A DNA stretch of 64,000 nucleotides from Panax quinquefolius (GCA_020205615.1 CM035162.1:40476464-40540463); one strand, 5' to 3'. Shown: positions 11,191 through 22,784, counted from the stretch's first letter. The notes: generated by a model from the letters alone, not told the origin. Made by a program: numbers and translations.

Positions 11191-11486
11191 AGCTTACCCG
11201 TGATGACCTCGTTCGGGTTCCTTGCTTTCTAGGAGGTCACAACAAACGCTCTCCCTTGAACTACCAGTTTTGTCTTGTTTGGGACGACCTTTGATGCCTC
11301 CATCCCAGCTGGACTTGACTTCGGTGCATGACAAAATCGGGCAAGGTGATCTTCTCTTCCGCAATTATAACATGCTTTGGATTGCTGCGTATTGTTTGGA
11401 CTGATATGTCCCTCCCCTCCGCATTTGAAGCATATGATAGGTGGTCGTTCTCCTTCCTTAACAACGGGTGTTGGTGCTGACATCTT
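11191..11486 (-). pseudogene. gag: Chromo-A1 gag C-terminal part with zinc knuckles
   Basis: On the minus strand this encodes a double knuckle: CFKCGGEGHISPNN, whose final cysteine is lost, and CYNCGREDHLARFC, which is intact. KSSPAGMEASKVVPN and VVQGRAFVVTS follow. The segment is separated from the rest of gag by the solo LTR at 11487-13002. The reading frame then runs into the protease deletion. It is an RNA-binding nucleocapsid region by family. Confidence 0.83.
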
Positions 11487-13002
11487 TGTTGGGTTTCGAC
11501 ATAGAAATGCAGCGGAAATAAACCAATTAAAGGCATTCTGAAACCCTAAAACAGGATCCATGCGAAAAATTCAATTAATTCATAGGTTAAAAATTATACC
11601 GATTCTTAAAGCTAGAATCGATGCGGTCGAATCTCCAACGCATAATTCAAACGATCAAGGTCTCTCGGTATCCACACGAACGCTTCCACACGAATAGATC
11701 CCTACGATCTGCGGAAGAAAAAAGCAGTCTTAACCACCACGGATGAGGATTTTCTCGAAGCTGCTTTCTCTCTAGTCTCTCTCTAAGAGCGGCTAGGGTT
11801 TTGGTTAAATGAATAATCCCTAAAATGGCTGCTACATATCATATATAGCGATTAAAAGGAATTATTCAAAACCTAATTTATATATATATATATATATATA
11901 TCTTAATTAAGTCTTACTTAATTAATATACCTATATATAATTATCCTATTAATTTAAATTAAGTAATTTAAATACTATCAATCATATTGACATATTTAAA
12001 TCTTTATAATTTAAATTAATTCCCTTTTAATTACGTTCTATGTGTGTGACCCTATAGGTTATTATTACGTTGGCAATAATTTTAAAATCATATTATAAAA
12101 TTATAAATAGTGAGCAACATCTAGTAATACATCACTGCTACCCAAGTAATAATAAGATCGATGATTTGATGCAACCTTTTAGTGACCAATGTTTCAATGT
12201 AATTTAATCCTTTTAACCTTAATATCCTAGATTAAACTCGAGTCATGGAATGTGTCATACTCTTCATAATTTAATCTGAGTTTTTCTTGATCAATGAGTA
12301 AACTATATGAAACAAATCACTATTTGAGCATGACCATGCATTTCATAGTCCTACTCAATCAAGAGGCCTATGGATATCACCCCTAATACATAGGAGGGTT
12401 AAATTCCATCTAGATCACTCATATTACTCACACGATTCATGATGTACCCAATAATCACCTTTATAGTCCACCCTATTAAAGGTGACATTTGATGATATCA
12501 AAGTACATAAATTCCCGTGTAGAAATATAGTGATTTCGTGTCGGGAGGACCATTACATCATTATCCACTATGAGAATTGCTAATGACACTTCGCATAATG
12601 CTCCACATAGAATTCTCATGGTGTGTCTGTCCAGTACATCGTTCTCTAACATGTACCTATGTATTGACTTAATATCTCATATATTTATGACTAATGAGAT
12701 TTGGTCATCAGTCAATCCACATACTAGTCTTAATGCATCATTGTTGTCCCATCAACAATGATACTCGACTAGGGACATTTAAGAACAATGATACTAATTG
12801 TAAATATATAATCTCATGTTCAAGTCACATACTTGAAACTATATAATTTGTATCAATATTATAAGGATTTTTATTATGTTAACATTTATATAACGCAGTA
12901 AATAAAATCATAATAACATCTTTCATTTATTCAATCAAATATAATATCAAAACGTTAAGAAATTATATCAAATAATTGGCCTCTAGGGCATAAATTCTAA
13001 CA
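11487..13002 (-). mobile_element. Solo LTR of a Ty1/copia element (1516 bp)
   Basis: On the minus strand it starts TGTTAGAATTTATGCCCTAG and ends ...GTCGAAACCCAACA, terminal features I associate with Angela-like copia LTRs. No primer site, polypurine tract or coding sequence is attached, and Chromo-A1 gag resumes on both sides. Flanks are atctt (11482-11486) and gtctt (13003-13007). The uninterrupted Chromo-A2 copy reads gtctt at this point, so a 5-bp duplication with one G-to-A change is the simplest reading. A (TA)n run sits at 11879-11900. Short ORFs inside are not genes. Confidence 0.85.
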
Positions 13003-13922
13003 GTCTTTCCATCATTGTTGAATCTCCTCTTCTTGAAATGTCCACTTTTACTGTCTTAGCCATGATTACCACCGAAGTGGTTACCATTTCTGGCATGTTG
13101 ATTCCCTCCACGTTTGTTGTCAACGCTTCGATGACTGCTACCACTGGTATTATCATTTTGCCGGCTACTTTCTCTTGGTTGGGTTGACTCGTTATCGCGC
13201 TCCAATAACTGAGCCCTATTTAAAACATCTGAATACAAACACAGTTTGTGAGAAATTAGATATTGACGTATCTCGGGTTTCAAAACTCTTAGAAACATCC
13301 GCGTCATTCTCTCCTCATTATCAACCAAGTGGGACGCAAACCGAGATAACTCGGCAAACTTAGATTCGTACTGCGACACGATCATATTGTTCTGCTCCAG
13401 CTTGATGAACTTTACCTCCTTTATGTGACGAATACTTTTGGGAAAGTACTTGTCGTTGAATAGTTCTTGGAACTTCTCCTAAGACATCTTCAGTGCGCCA
13501 GGTTGAGTATGCTTTACCGATTCCCACCAGTAATCTACCTCTCCTCGCAACATAAAGGTGGAAAATGGAACCTTTTGCTCCTTAGAGTATGCCAAGACAT
13601 CAAATATCTTGGTGATCTGCTTTATCCACGTCTCCGCCTTTAGTGGTTTTGGCTCTCCAATAAACTCCGGTGGTCCCAACTCCTTGAACTATTTAGCGGT
13701 GACCGTCCGAGAGTTGCCAGTGTTTCCACCTGCATTTTAGACAGGAGCCGCTCTCGCCTGATGTTGCATGAATTACATAAAGCCTCTTAACATCCCATCG
13801 TTCATTATTTGATCGTTACTATTTACCTTAATATTATTGTCTTCCTGTTTCACATTATCCTGAGTATTGATCTGTGGTGACTCAACGGTCTCCTGTGCTC
13901 CATTGATATTCTCGGATGTCAT
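13003..13922 (-). pseudogene. gag: Chromo-A1 gag N-terminal part
   Basis: The start ATG at 13922 begins MTSENINGAQETVESPQ, matching the Chromo-A2 start at 45919. An in-frame TAA lies at 13773-13775, after GMLRGFM. The capsid core at 13679-13479 has KAETWIKQITKIFDVLAY and TFMLRGEVDYWWESVK, then a TAG. Gag resumes with MIVSQYESKFAELSRFASHL and a basic, asparagine-rich linker up to the solo LTR. Two of its stops occur at the same codons in Chromo-A2. Further stops (for example before NAGGN) are private. It would encode the capsid of a chromovirus. Confidence 0.86.
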
Positions 13923-14034
13923 TTTTAAATACTGCCACAAAACAAGGGTTAATTGACCCACCACATATTATCCCTATACTCTGACCGACCAATCAAATAC
14001 CAAATAAACTTAGGTAGATCATACTAGCGAAGGA

Positions 14035-16857
14035 TGTGAAGAACGAGATTTTTGTAATTTAATTTTAATATTTATTGAAGTAAATAAATATTTTCTATGA
14101 TTTAATTATTAGATTAAATAATTAATTGATGAAATTGTGGTAGATTAATTTAATTATATGTGTTACATTTATTAAATTAATGTGGAGAATTTTTATTATC
14201 GAAGTATGTGATTATGTGAGTAAATTAATGCGAGAATTTTTATTATCAAGTATGTGATTATGTGAGCTTATTGTATAAAAAAGAAATATTTAATAAGCCT
14301 ATTGGTATTTTAATTTAAGAATTAATTAGAGAGTTAATAATTTGACATTATTTATTAATGAGAAATTTAATTATGTGACTATGTGAATTTATGAGAATTT
14401 ATTATATTTTATTTAAAGTAAATTAAATAAAATATTGATTTATTTTATGAAGGAGTGTGACATTAATTAAACTATATGATAAAGCTTTATTAAATTAAAT
14501 AATTTTGAAATCTATTAAGCCTAGCCAAATATGGCCTTAGTGGGAGTTATGAGCAGTTAACCCATAATGGGTAACTGACCATAATGCGCGTCAGTTTATT
14601 TGATATATTCGACGTCTTCTCTATTTTCTTCATTTTTTCTAAGTTAACAAGTAAATCACAGTGAGAGAATTGAGAAGTTTGAGAGGAATTGTGAGTGTTT
14701 AATCAACAAGTTTTTGGTGAAAGGATCATCTGTGATCATCTCTTCTAAACTAAACTCTGGGTAAACTCTCCAAACCCAAATTCTTTTACGTCATTTAGTT
14801 TTCATGAAAATGGCTTTCAAAGCTTTTGTAAAGTCTCTGTAATTGAGAAAAGGTATGATTATGAGTTTATGTATGTGTTAAATATTACCATATCGTATTT
14901 GATTATATATATTATGTAGACCATATCTTCAGTGTCATAAAACATATCGTATATGTTGCTCAAAACTTACAGAGTATGGGTTTTGGCCATATGGCCCTTA
15001 TACGTGATTTTAATATGTCAAACATAAATGTTTTTGTAAAATTCCCACTCTTATTTGATTATGCATGTTGTTACGAAGAGACCAAACCTTAAATGAACGG
15101 ATTCAGTGTTATAACGAATTCGTAGTATTAATTTTCATGGTTTTTGTTTAGAACCTTCAAGAACACAAAGAACAATAAAAATTTCATATTTTAATCCTGT
15201 TAATTAGGTGTTTTAACATGTTAAAATCATGCTAGAAGGGTTAAGTAGTGATTATATGTGTATTATTATGAATGGGTATGATTAAATTCGTGTAGTAAAA
15301 TTTTAATTGGAGTTTTTTTGGCTGTGTTCTGCAATTTTCGCGAATTACAGATCAATTTACAGTTCGGTGCCGTGTCATGACGCCGCACTCATGTCTTAAC
15401 ATCCATTACCAGCATATACAGTCAAGTCTTAAGCGCCTAAGAGTCCGTCCATGCCACAGAGTACCCGATCTGATAGTGGCGCCATGATTGCCACTTTCCA
15501 GAATGTTCAGAAATGAATTATTTTTAAATGTTCAAGTCTAGCAATGTGATAACAACTTAATGTAATGAACATAAAAATATGTTAGAAGTATAATGAGATA
15601 TTAAAATAGATACTTAACATGTAAATAACATAATTGCATGTGGATTGAATTATGAAATACATAAGTAGCTTATTATTCATGAAGTGTTATTATGTGACAA
15701 TAAGTGTGATATTTGACTAAGTATAGTCATAACCAAAGTTTAGATAAAAGAATGAATTTATGATGGTTAATTATATTATAATTAACTAGAGTTGTGAATG
15801 TAAATGATATGTAGAATTTAAATCAAAGAACGAGTTTAATTAAAGTGTAATCTACGCATTTGCGCAAGTTTCCTACCCCTACTTGTTATCATTGTTCAAG
15901 TTTATTATTTACCTTGAGTAAATTCTCATTACTATTATTCAAGTTCAAATTGTTATATTAAAGATTAATTATCCTGTCAAAATATGAATTTGTTATATAA
16001 TATTTGTTCTATTGTATACTTCTTGAGATTATTATTCAATTTGAGTATCATTATTGTTGAACCTTGTTAGACTAGTGAACCTTATTGACATGACTAGTCC
16101 ATAGTTGATGAACGTTCTAAATTTCAGAACCCTTATTGAATTATCCAAACCAAACCTCCTTTGGTGCGGACTCGAATGTAAAACTGAGATGAACAACCCT
16201 GCAAAGGATTTACTTATCGTTAAGCGTTAAGATATTATGCGCGATATGGTACTAAGGGGCTGATCCCCTAAATGCGAGAAGAAGAGTCCATAGTCTTATG
16301 ACTGTTAAAGGTTTCTAGTATAACCCTTGATAACCTAAGACATAGTTTAAGGTCTTATGACCCTCAGAAATCTTTTGATTCTTGTAATTCATTCTTGATT
16401 CAAAAATTGAGCTTTTATTTCAGAAGTCTTTGATTCACTTGCATGTTATTATACATTGTTACTTCATTATTTTATTGGTGGGCAATCATGCTCACTCTTG
16501 CGTAATAATAACATTGCAATTAAATATGAAAGAGCAGACGAACCTTCCACTAGTAAAGGCAAGGGCAAGCTTAGCAAGTAATGAAGATTGATTATTTATG
16601 TGGTTATGTAATGATGATTAGAACTGATGTTACTTAAGACTTATTTGTTTATGTTTCCGCACAGATGATTTAAGGTTAGAGTAACCTGGGATTTATTTAT
16701 CATGTAGTTGATGTAACCCCATAAGGGGAGATTTATTATTATTTCTATCTATTGTATGGTTTGCATTTATTTATGGGTAGATAAATGGATGAGATATGTA
16801 CAGTGAACACCAAATCCCATGGAATTGAAGTACCCGGATTTGGGGGTGTCGCTGAGA
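14035..16857 (+). repeat. 5' LTR of Chromo-B (about 2.82 kb)
   Basis: It begins TGTGAAGAACGAG and ends near ggatttgggggtgtcgctgaga, just before the primer site; the expected terminal CA is degraded. Relative to the 3' LTR it has a 46-bp tandem duplication at about 14189-14270 (gagaatttttattat...gtgattatgtgag twice). Bases 16147-16370 hold a module (ttggtgcgga...gagatgaacaaccct) also found in the solo LTR at 27757-30948 and in the LARD-C interior. No gene is seen in it. Confidence 0.83.
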
Positions 16858-16873
16858 GTTAGTATCAAAGTCA
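16858..16873 (+). other. Primer binding site of Chromo-B (degenerate tRNA-iMet)
   Basis: gttagtatcaaagtca aligns with the chromovirus site gttggtatcaaagtc seen intact in LARD-C at 37797, with G changed to A. It lies directly after the LTR. Confidence 0.7.
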
Positions 16874-17076
16874 TGGGTTATGAACCTTAGGTGGGGGAAC
16901 AACCTTAGGAAGTAGCCTTATAGAAAGAATATAGTGATGGAAAACTGTTATCGAGTTCTAGAAAATGAATTTTTGTAATTCATTGAAGATAATAAAAGAC
17001 TTTATGTGCTTATGTGTTAAATTATGTGCTCACTAGTACGACTTAGTAACTAAAACTCGAAATTTTGTTGTCGGGG

Positions 17077-17731
17077 ATGTCGGATGTTAGAGGAACTAGT
17101 CGAAGCAAGGAGGAGGAACCCCAGAGTACCTCACAGATTTCACCTCTGAGAGGAGGAGCCGAGAGACATTCATGTCATTAGGGGACAGTTAGTACAGAGG
17201 GAGCCATCTCCATTGATCACCGTTGTTGGTCAGGAGCATGAACCTGAGACTGATCCTGGGGAGGATCTTGTGGAGGAATTTGATGAGGAAGAGGAGGAAG
17301 AGGAGTTTCCTGACACTCCATTGATCTTTGAGATGTCTGACGCGTTATCTGATTATGTAACGCAGATTCTGAGATGAGTCACGAGATTTGGTAGGCGGGT
17401 GATTATTCAGCAGATTACTCTTGAGGAAAAGGAGAGAGAGATTTCGACTCTTCACTCACGACTGGGAAATGTAGAATGGGATTTGGTCCACGAGAAGGGT
17501 CAAACCAAAGATAAGACCGCAGAGATAGAAAAGTTAAAGAAGGAACTAAAAGAAAGCTCTGAAAGGTTGATCACATCAGAGGAAGGCTGGGTAAGAGAGT
17601 CACGTCGTGCTGATCTTGCGGAAGAGGACGGTCGTGCAAAGAAGGTGAAGCTTGGGGAGACATACTCTACACTTAATTATGCAATGGATGAGGCCCAGGA
17701 TCGAGTTTTGAGGTACCCCATCCAGTTTTAA
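17077..17731 (+). pseudogene. Extra ORF upstream of gag in Chromo-B: acidic then coiled-coil protein
   Basis: ATG 17077 opens MSDVRGTSRSKEEEPQ. A single frame change near 17160 moves into frame 2, which then stays open to 17731 except for one TGA at about 17374-17376 that is explicable as CGA to TGA. The product has an acidic stretch (DEEEEEEEFPDTPLIFEMSD), a short basic patch (RFGRRV), and about 80 residues of charged heptad-like sequence (ITLEEKEREISTLHSRLG, AEIEKLKKELKESSERL), so a coiled coil is likely. I do not recognise the family. It sits between the primer site and gag and reads in the element's direction, so it probably belongs to the element. Chromo-A2 has no such ORF. Confidence 0.5.
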
Positions 17732-18117
17732 GGACTTCCATCGTATATCTTTGGATCGCAGATGATGTCTCGCATCATGGAAGAGGGCGTAGCAAGGCTA
17801 TTGAAATACTTGATGCATAAAGTGATAGAATTTGTTTAATTATGTGAAAGACTTAACTAGTTTTTATATGTAAATTCTGATGTGTTTATGAACGAAGGAA
17901 TATGTTAATATTTTAAATCCTGTAGATTCTTTATCTCAGGATAGATGATGTAAATAGCAGTGATGCTATCGTTTGATGTTAAAACTTTTAGTTTGAATGA
18001 ATATATATCAAGTTATTTGAGATGATGTGTTATATAAGTATGTTAAATTGTTGAGTAATGTCTTAACTATTTAGAGAAATAAACAAAGATTTAATAAGCA
18101 TATATTTTAACAGAATT
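17732..18117 (+). other. Spacer between upstream ORF and gag of Chromo-B
   Basis: AT-rich sequence with no open frame of note and no repeat that I can see. It ends at the gag start ATG 18118. Confidence 0.6.
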
Positions 18118-19308
18118 ATGCCGCCAAGAAGAAGACAACAACGTCAACCAGCTCAGGAAGAGTCTACGAATAACAACAATAACGCTAATGCTAATCTTGT
18201 TCAGCAATTGGTTAACTTGCTAGCTGGAGCAATGAATAATCAACCTCAAGCTCCACCAAATACTACATTTAAGGATTTCAAGGCGGTGGGACCGCTAGAA
18301 TTTAAAGGTTCCATGAACCCGATCGAGGCTCAAACATGGGTTATGGAAATGGAGAAGGTTTTCGACGTCGCTAGGGTTAGAGAAGACCAAAAGACCGCCT
18401 TTACAACGTTTATGCTGAAGTCTGAAGCTAGCTATTGGTGGCAAGCAAACAAAGTTCGTGGAGGTGAAGGTGTAATTACTTGGGAGAGATTTAAGGAGAT
18501 GTTCTTCGAGATGTATTTCCCGACCAGCTCGCAGAAATAGATGGAAGTTCAATTTCCAGAATTGAAGCAAGGAAATATGAGCGTACCTGATTATGCGATT
18601 AGATTCAACGAGTTGGCGAGGTTCGCCCTGTATCAAGTACACACGAATGAGAGAAAAGCCAGAAGATTCGAACAAGTACTAAAGCCTTGGGTATATAGTA
18701 AGGTATCAATGTTTTAGATAATCACTTTTGCTGGAGCACTGGAAAAGGCCATCCTCGCTGAAGGTGGAAGCGATGCGGTGACCAAGTATAATCAAGAGCA
18801 GAAGAAGAAGAAGAATGAGAATGAAGGTAATAACAAGACTGGTGGGAGTAACACTAGGGGTAGTCATAATCAGAAGAGGAAGTGGACGGATAACTCTTCA
18901 GCTAGAAGTAAATAAGGAGGGTAGAAAAAGAAGATCAAAGCGTGCTCAAGTTGCGGAAAAGCTCATTTGGGAGTTTGCATGAAAGGGAAGCGAGTGTGCT
19001 ACAATTGTGGTCAGGAAGGCCACATAGCACCAAACTGTCCAAACCCAAAGAAGGGTGCTAGTTTCACTTGTGGTTCGAAGGACCATCTGGCAAGAGACTG
19101 TCCTAAGAAGGGATCGGGAAGGTCAGGATCAGGAGGAAACCGGGGAAACAACAATGAAAATGCCTTAACTATCACCGGACCAACCGCAACAAACCGACCG
19201 ACCGCTAGGACTTTCAACATGACGGTGCAGGATGCAGTTCAATCTCGTGAGGTGGTGTCAGGTATCATTCCGATCAATAAAATTAATGCTTATGTTTTAT
19301 TTGAATAG
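18118..19308 (+). pseudogene. gag: Chromo-B gag with zinc knuckles, several nonsense codons
   Basis: It starts MPPRRRQQRQPAQEE, a usual chromovirus gag start, then a polar Asn/Gln-rich stretch. The capsid domain follows (FKAVGPLEFKGSMNPIEAQT, EASYWWQANKVRG, WERFKEMFFEMYFP). In-frame stops lie at 18538-18540, 18715-18717, 18913-18915 and 18922-18924. The C-terminal part carries a cysteine pair with a histidine (CSSCGKAH), then CYNCGQEGHIAPNC, which is intact, and a second knuckle FTCGSKDHLARDC whose first cysteine position is phenylalanine. It ends at TAG 19306-19308, exactly where the protease active site should be. No frameshift is needed to read from 18118 to 19308. Confidence 0.88.
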
Positions 19309-22300
19309 GGTGCTACTCGTTCCTTTGTATCCGATGACTTTGCCAAGAATTTAGATTTGCCTAAGGATAAATTGGATTACCCCATGAACATAGAAATTGC
19401 GAATAGAGAAATAATCCCTGTTAAGTACATGCATAAGAACTGTAGAGTGGATATTAAGGGTAATATCATGAACGTAGATCTTATCCCTATTCGACTTGGG
19501 GAATTTGACGTTATTTTGGGTATGGATTGGTTATCCAAATATGGGGTAGTAATTGACTGCCAGAAGAAGCGTATTAACCTTATGACTCCGTCAAAGGTTG
19601 TGTTTTATAATAGCAAATCGCTTGAAACAAGCGAGTTATCGGCGATGATGCGAGCCGAGGTTGTTAAAACAAAGTTTGTGTAGGATACTTAGCTTATATA
19701 GTAGACAATCGAAAAGAGAATTCGAAGGTAGAAGAAATACCGATTGTGAGGGACTTCGTAGTTTTCAGACGATTGTGAAGAAATACCGTAGCTTACATAG
19801 TCGACGTATTTCCAGACGATTTGCCAGGACTTCCACCGGATAGAGAGGTAGATTTCGTGTCGATTTGGCGCCCGAACCGCTCCAATATCGAAGGCACCAT
19901 ACCTAATGGCACCGATGAGATGAAAGAACTAATGGTACAACTACAAGAATTGTTGGACAAGAAGTACATTCAACCGAAGCGTGTCGTAGTGGGGGCCCTT
20001 TGTGTTGTTTGTGAAAAAAGAAGGATGGATCGATGAGGCTCTGCATTGACTACGAGAGAACTTAATAAGGTCACGATTAAGAACAGATATCCATTCTGGG
20101 GATCGACGACTGTTTGATCAATTGAAGGGAGCGAGATACTTTTCCAAGATAGACTTGAGAAGCGGTTATCATCAACCGAAGGTGAGGCCGGAGGATGTAT
20201 CAAGAAAGGCGGCGTTCGAGCGCGATATGGTCACTACGAATTTTTAGTAATGTCGTTTGGTCTTACGAATGCTCCTGCAGCATTTATGGGACTAATGAAT
20301 GGTGTGTTCAAGCCGTTTTTGGACAAGTTCATAGTGGTATTTATAGACGACATTTTGGTATATTCGAAAACCAAAGAAGAACACGAAGAGCATTTGAGAT
20401 TAACGTTGGAGGTATTGAGAAGAGAGAATTTGTATGCTAAGTTTTTGAAATGCGAATTTTGGATCGAGCGAGTACAATTTCTTGGTCACGTGATCGATAA
20501 AAATGGAATTTTGGTAGATCCATCAAAAGTCGAAGCCGTGATTAACTGGGATCAGCCGAGAACGCCGTCGGAAGTAAAAAGTTTTCTTGGATTGGCAGGA
20601 TATTATAGAAGATTCATTCAAGACTTTTCTAAGATCACAACTCCGCTAACGAATTTAACTCAAAAAGTTGTGATATTTGTTTGGACGGATAAGTGTGAGG
20701 AGAGTTTTCAAGAATTGAAGAAGAGGTTGAGTACGGCACCTGTGTTATCTCCCCCGGATGATAGAGGAAACTTTGTTGTTTTTAGTGATGCGTCGCATAA
20801 AGGACTTGGCTATGTGCTTATGCAAAATGGCAAAGTCATTGCGTATGCATCACGATAATTAAAGGATTACGAGAAGAGGTATCTGACCCATGACTTGGAG
20901 TTATCTGCAGTTATTTTTTCTTTGAAAATTTGGAGGCACTATCTCTACGGGGAGAAGTGTGAAATATATACGGACCATAAGAGTTTGAAATATATTTTCA
21001 CATAGAAGGATTTGAATATGCGTCAAAGAAGATGGTTGGAATTAATTAAGGATTACAACTGTGAGATTTTATATCATCCGGGTAAAGCAAATGTGGTTGC
21101 CGACGCCTTAAGTAAAAAGGGTCGGGAGAAGTTGATGATGTTGACTGCTCAGGAGGAGCTAATTGCAGAAATGGAGAAACTGGAATTGGAAGTGAAGTAT
21201 CCTATGGAGATTGATGAGAAGCTATTTCAGATGCAATCTGGTACAACCCTACTGGATAAAGTTAAGGAGGCTCAACTTTAGGACGAGGAATGCAAAAAGG
21301 TAATAAGGAAGATATCTGAAGGAACCGAACAAAGATTTAAGATGGATAAGGAAGGAATACTGAGATTTGAGACCAGAATTTGGGTACCGCCAGTACAAGA
21401 GATTAAGGAAGACATTTTGAGCGAAGCTCATAGTTCACGATATTCGATTCACCCTGGTAGTACCAAGATATACCAAGATCTTCGACAACATGTCTGGTGG
21501 CCGAATTTGAAAAGTGATGTTGCAGAATGTGTTTCCAAGTGTCTGACCTGTCAGAAAGTGAAAACAGAACATCAGAGACCAAGTGGATCGCTACAACCGT
21601 TAGAGATCCCAGGATAGAAATGGGAACATATTACAATGGACTTCGTGGCTGGCCTTCCGACGACTCAGAAAGGCTACGACGCAGTTTGCGTTATCGTTGA
21701 CCAACTGATGAAATCCGCACACTTCCTTCCGATCAAAATCAGATTCAACTTAGATCAGTTGGCAAGGTTATATGTGAAAGAGATTGTTTCGAGGCACGGA
21801 GTGCCGGTGTCAATTTTTTTTGATAGAGATCCGCGCTTTACATCGAATTTTTGGAAACGTCTACAGGAATGCATGGGAACGCAATTGCGAATGAGTACAG
21901 CATACCACCCTCAAACAGACGGACAGAGTGAGAGAACGATTCAGACATTAGAAGATATGCTAAGAGCCTGTGTGATGGACTTTAAAGGAAATTGGGATGA
22001 TCACCTACCGTTAGTAGAGTTCGGCTACAACAACAGTTACCACGCTAGTATAGGCATGCCGCCTTACGAAGCGTTATACGGCAGAAAGTGCAGAACTCCA
22101 CTTTATTGGGATGAAGTTGGCGAAAGATAATTGCTAGGTCCAAAATTGGTACAACAGACAGCAGAAATAGTCAAAGTGATTCGAGCACGACTAGTAGCAG
22201 CTCAAGATAGACAGAAGAAATACGCTGATCCACACCGTAAGAATGTTGAATTTGAACCGGGTAGTTATGTGTTTTTAAAGGTCTCTCCCTGGAAGAGAAA

Positions 22301-22676
22301 GATCAGGTTCAGAAAGAAAGGGAAATTAAGCCCAAGATTCATTGGACCCTTTGAATTTCTGAGAAGGGTCGGAGAAGTTGCTTATGAGGTAGTCTTACCT
22401 CCAGCTCTAGAGAATGTCCACAACGTTTTCCATGTCTCAGTCCTACGACCCTACAAACCCGATTACAAACACGTCATTGAATATGAACCCCTACATTTAG
22501 ACAAAGACTTATCTTACGAAGAAATTCCCGTTCAAATTGTCGACAGAAAAGAACAAGTTCTCATAAATAAAGTAATACCTTCTGTTAAGGTAATTTGGAG
22601 GAACCACAACGCTGAAGAATCTACGTGAGAACTCGAAGAGAATATGATGAAGAATTACCCATATTTATTTACTTAA
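19309..22676 (+). pseudogene. pol: Chromo-B pol: protease, RT, RNase H, integrase, chromodomain
   Basis: The protease core is degraded: the D-S/T-G position reads E-stop-G at 19303-19311, but GATRSFV and FDVILGMDWLSKYGVV remain. Frame breaks occur between about 19690 and 20250. From 20250 to 22676 a single frame holds RT ([22 protein letters not shown] near 20341), RNase H ([24 protein letters not shown]), integrase (H..H plus [32 protein letters not shown], so D, D and E are present) and a C-terminal chromodomain (EIPVQIVDRKEQVL, VKVIWRNHN). Six stops interrupt this frame, at 20856, 21003, 21279, 21615, 22128 and 22626. All are explicable as Gln or Trp codons changed by C-to-T or G-to-A. Confidence 0.92.
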
Positions 22677-22770
22677 TTTATGTATAGCGATTACGGGACG
22701 AGAATCTTTGTAAGGGGAGAATCTGACGGGTTGAATTTATTGAGTCGTGATTCTGGGAACAGAATCCTTT

Positions 22771-22784
22771 TAAGGGGGGAAAGA
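22771..22784 (+). other. Polypurine tract of Chromo-B
   Basis: taaggggggaaaga directly precedes the 3' LTR start at 22785, preceded by the conserved pre-LTR phrase gattctgggaacagaatcc. Confidence 0.85.

Larger units (their letters stand above)
10143..14034 (-). mobile_element. Chromo-A1: Ty3 chromovirus fragment (gag to RT)
   Basis: It is closely related to Chromo-A2 (42348-48488), to which it aligns from RT through gag into the leader. The left end is cut by the Athila-like LTR within RT; the right end is cut by the Chromo-B 5' LTR at 14035 within the leader, just short of the primer site. A solo LTR splits gag. RNase H, integrase and both LTRs are missing from the window. Confidence 0.85.
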
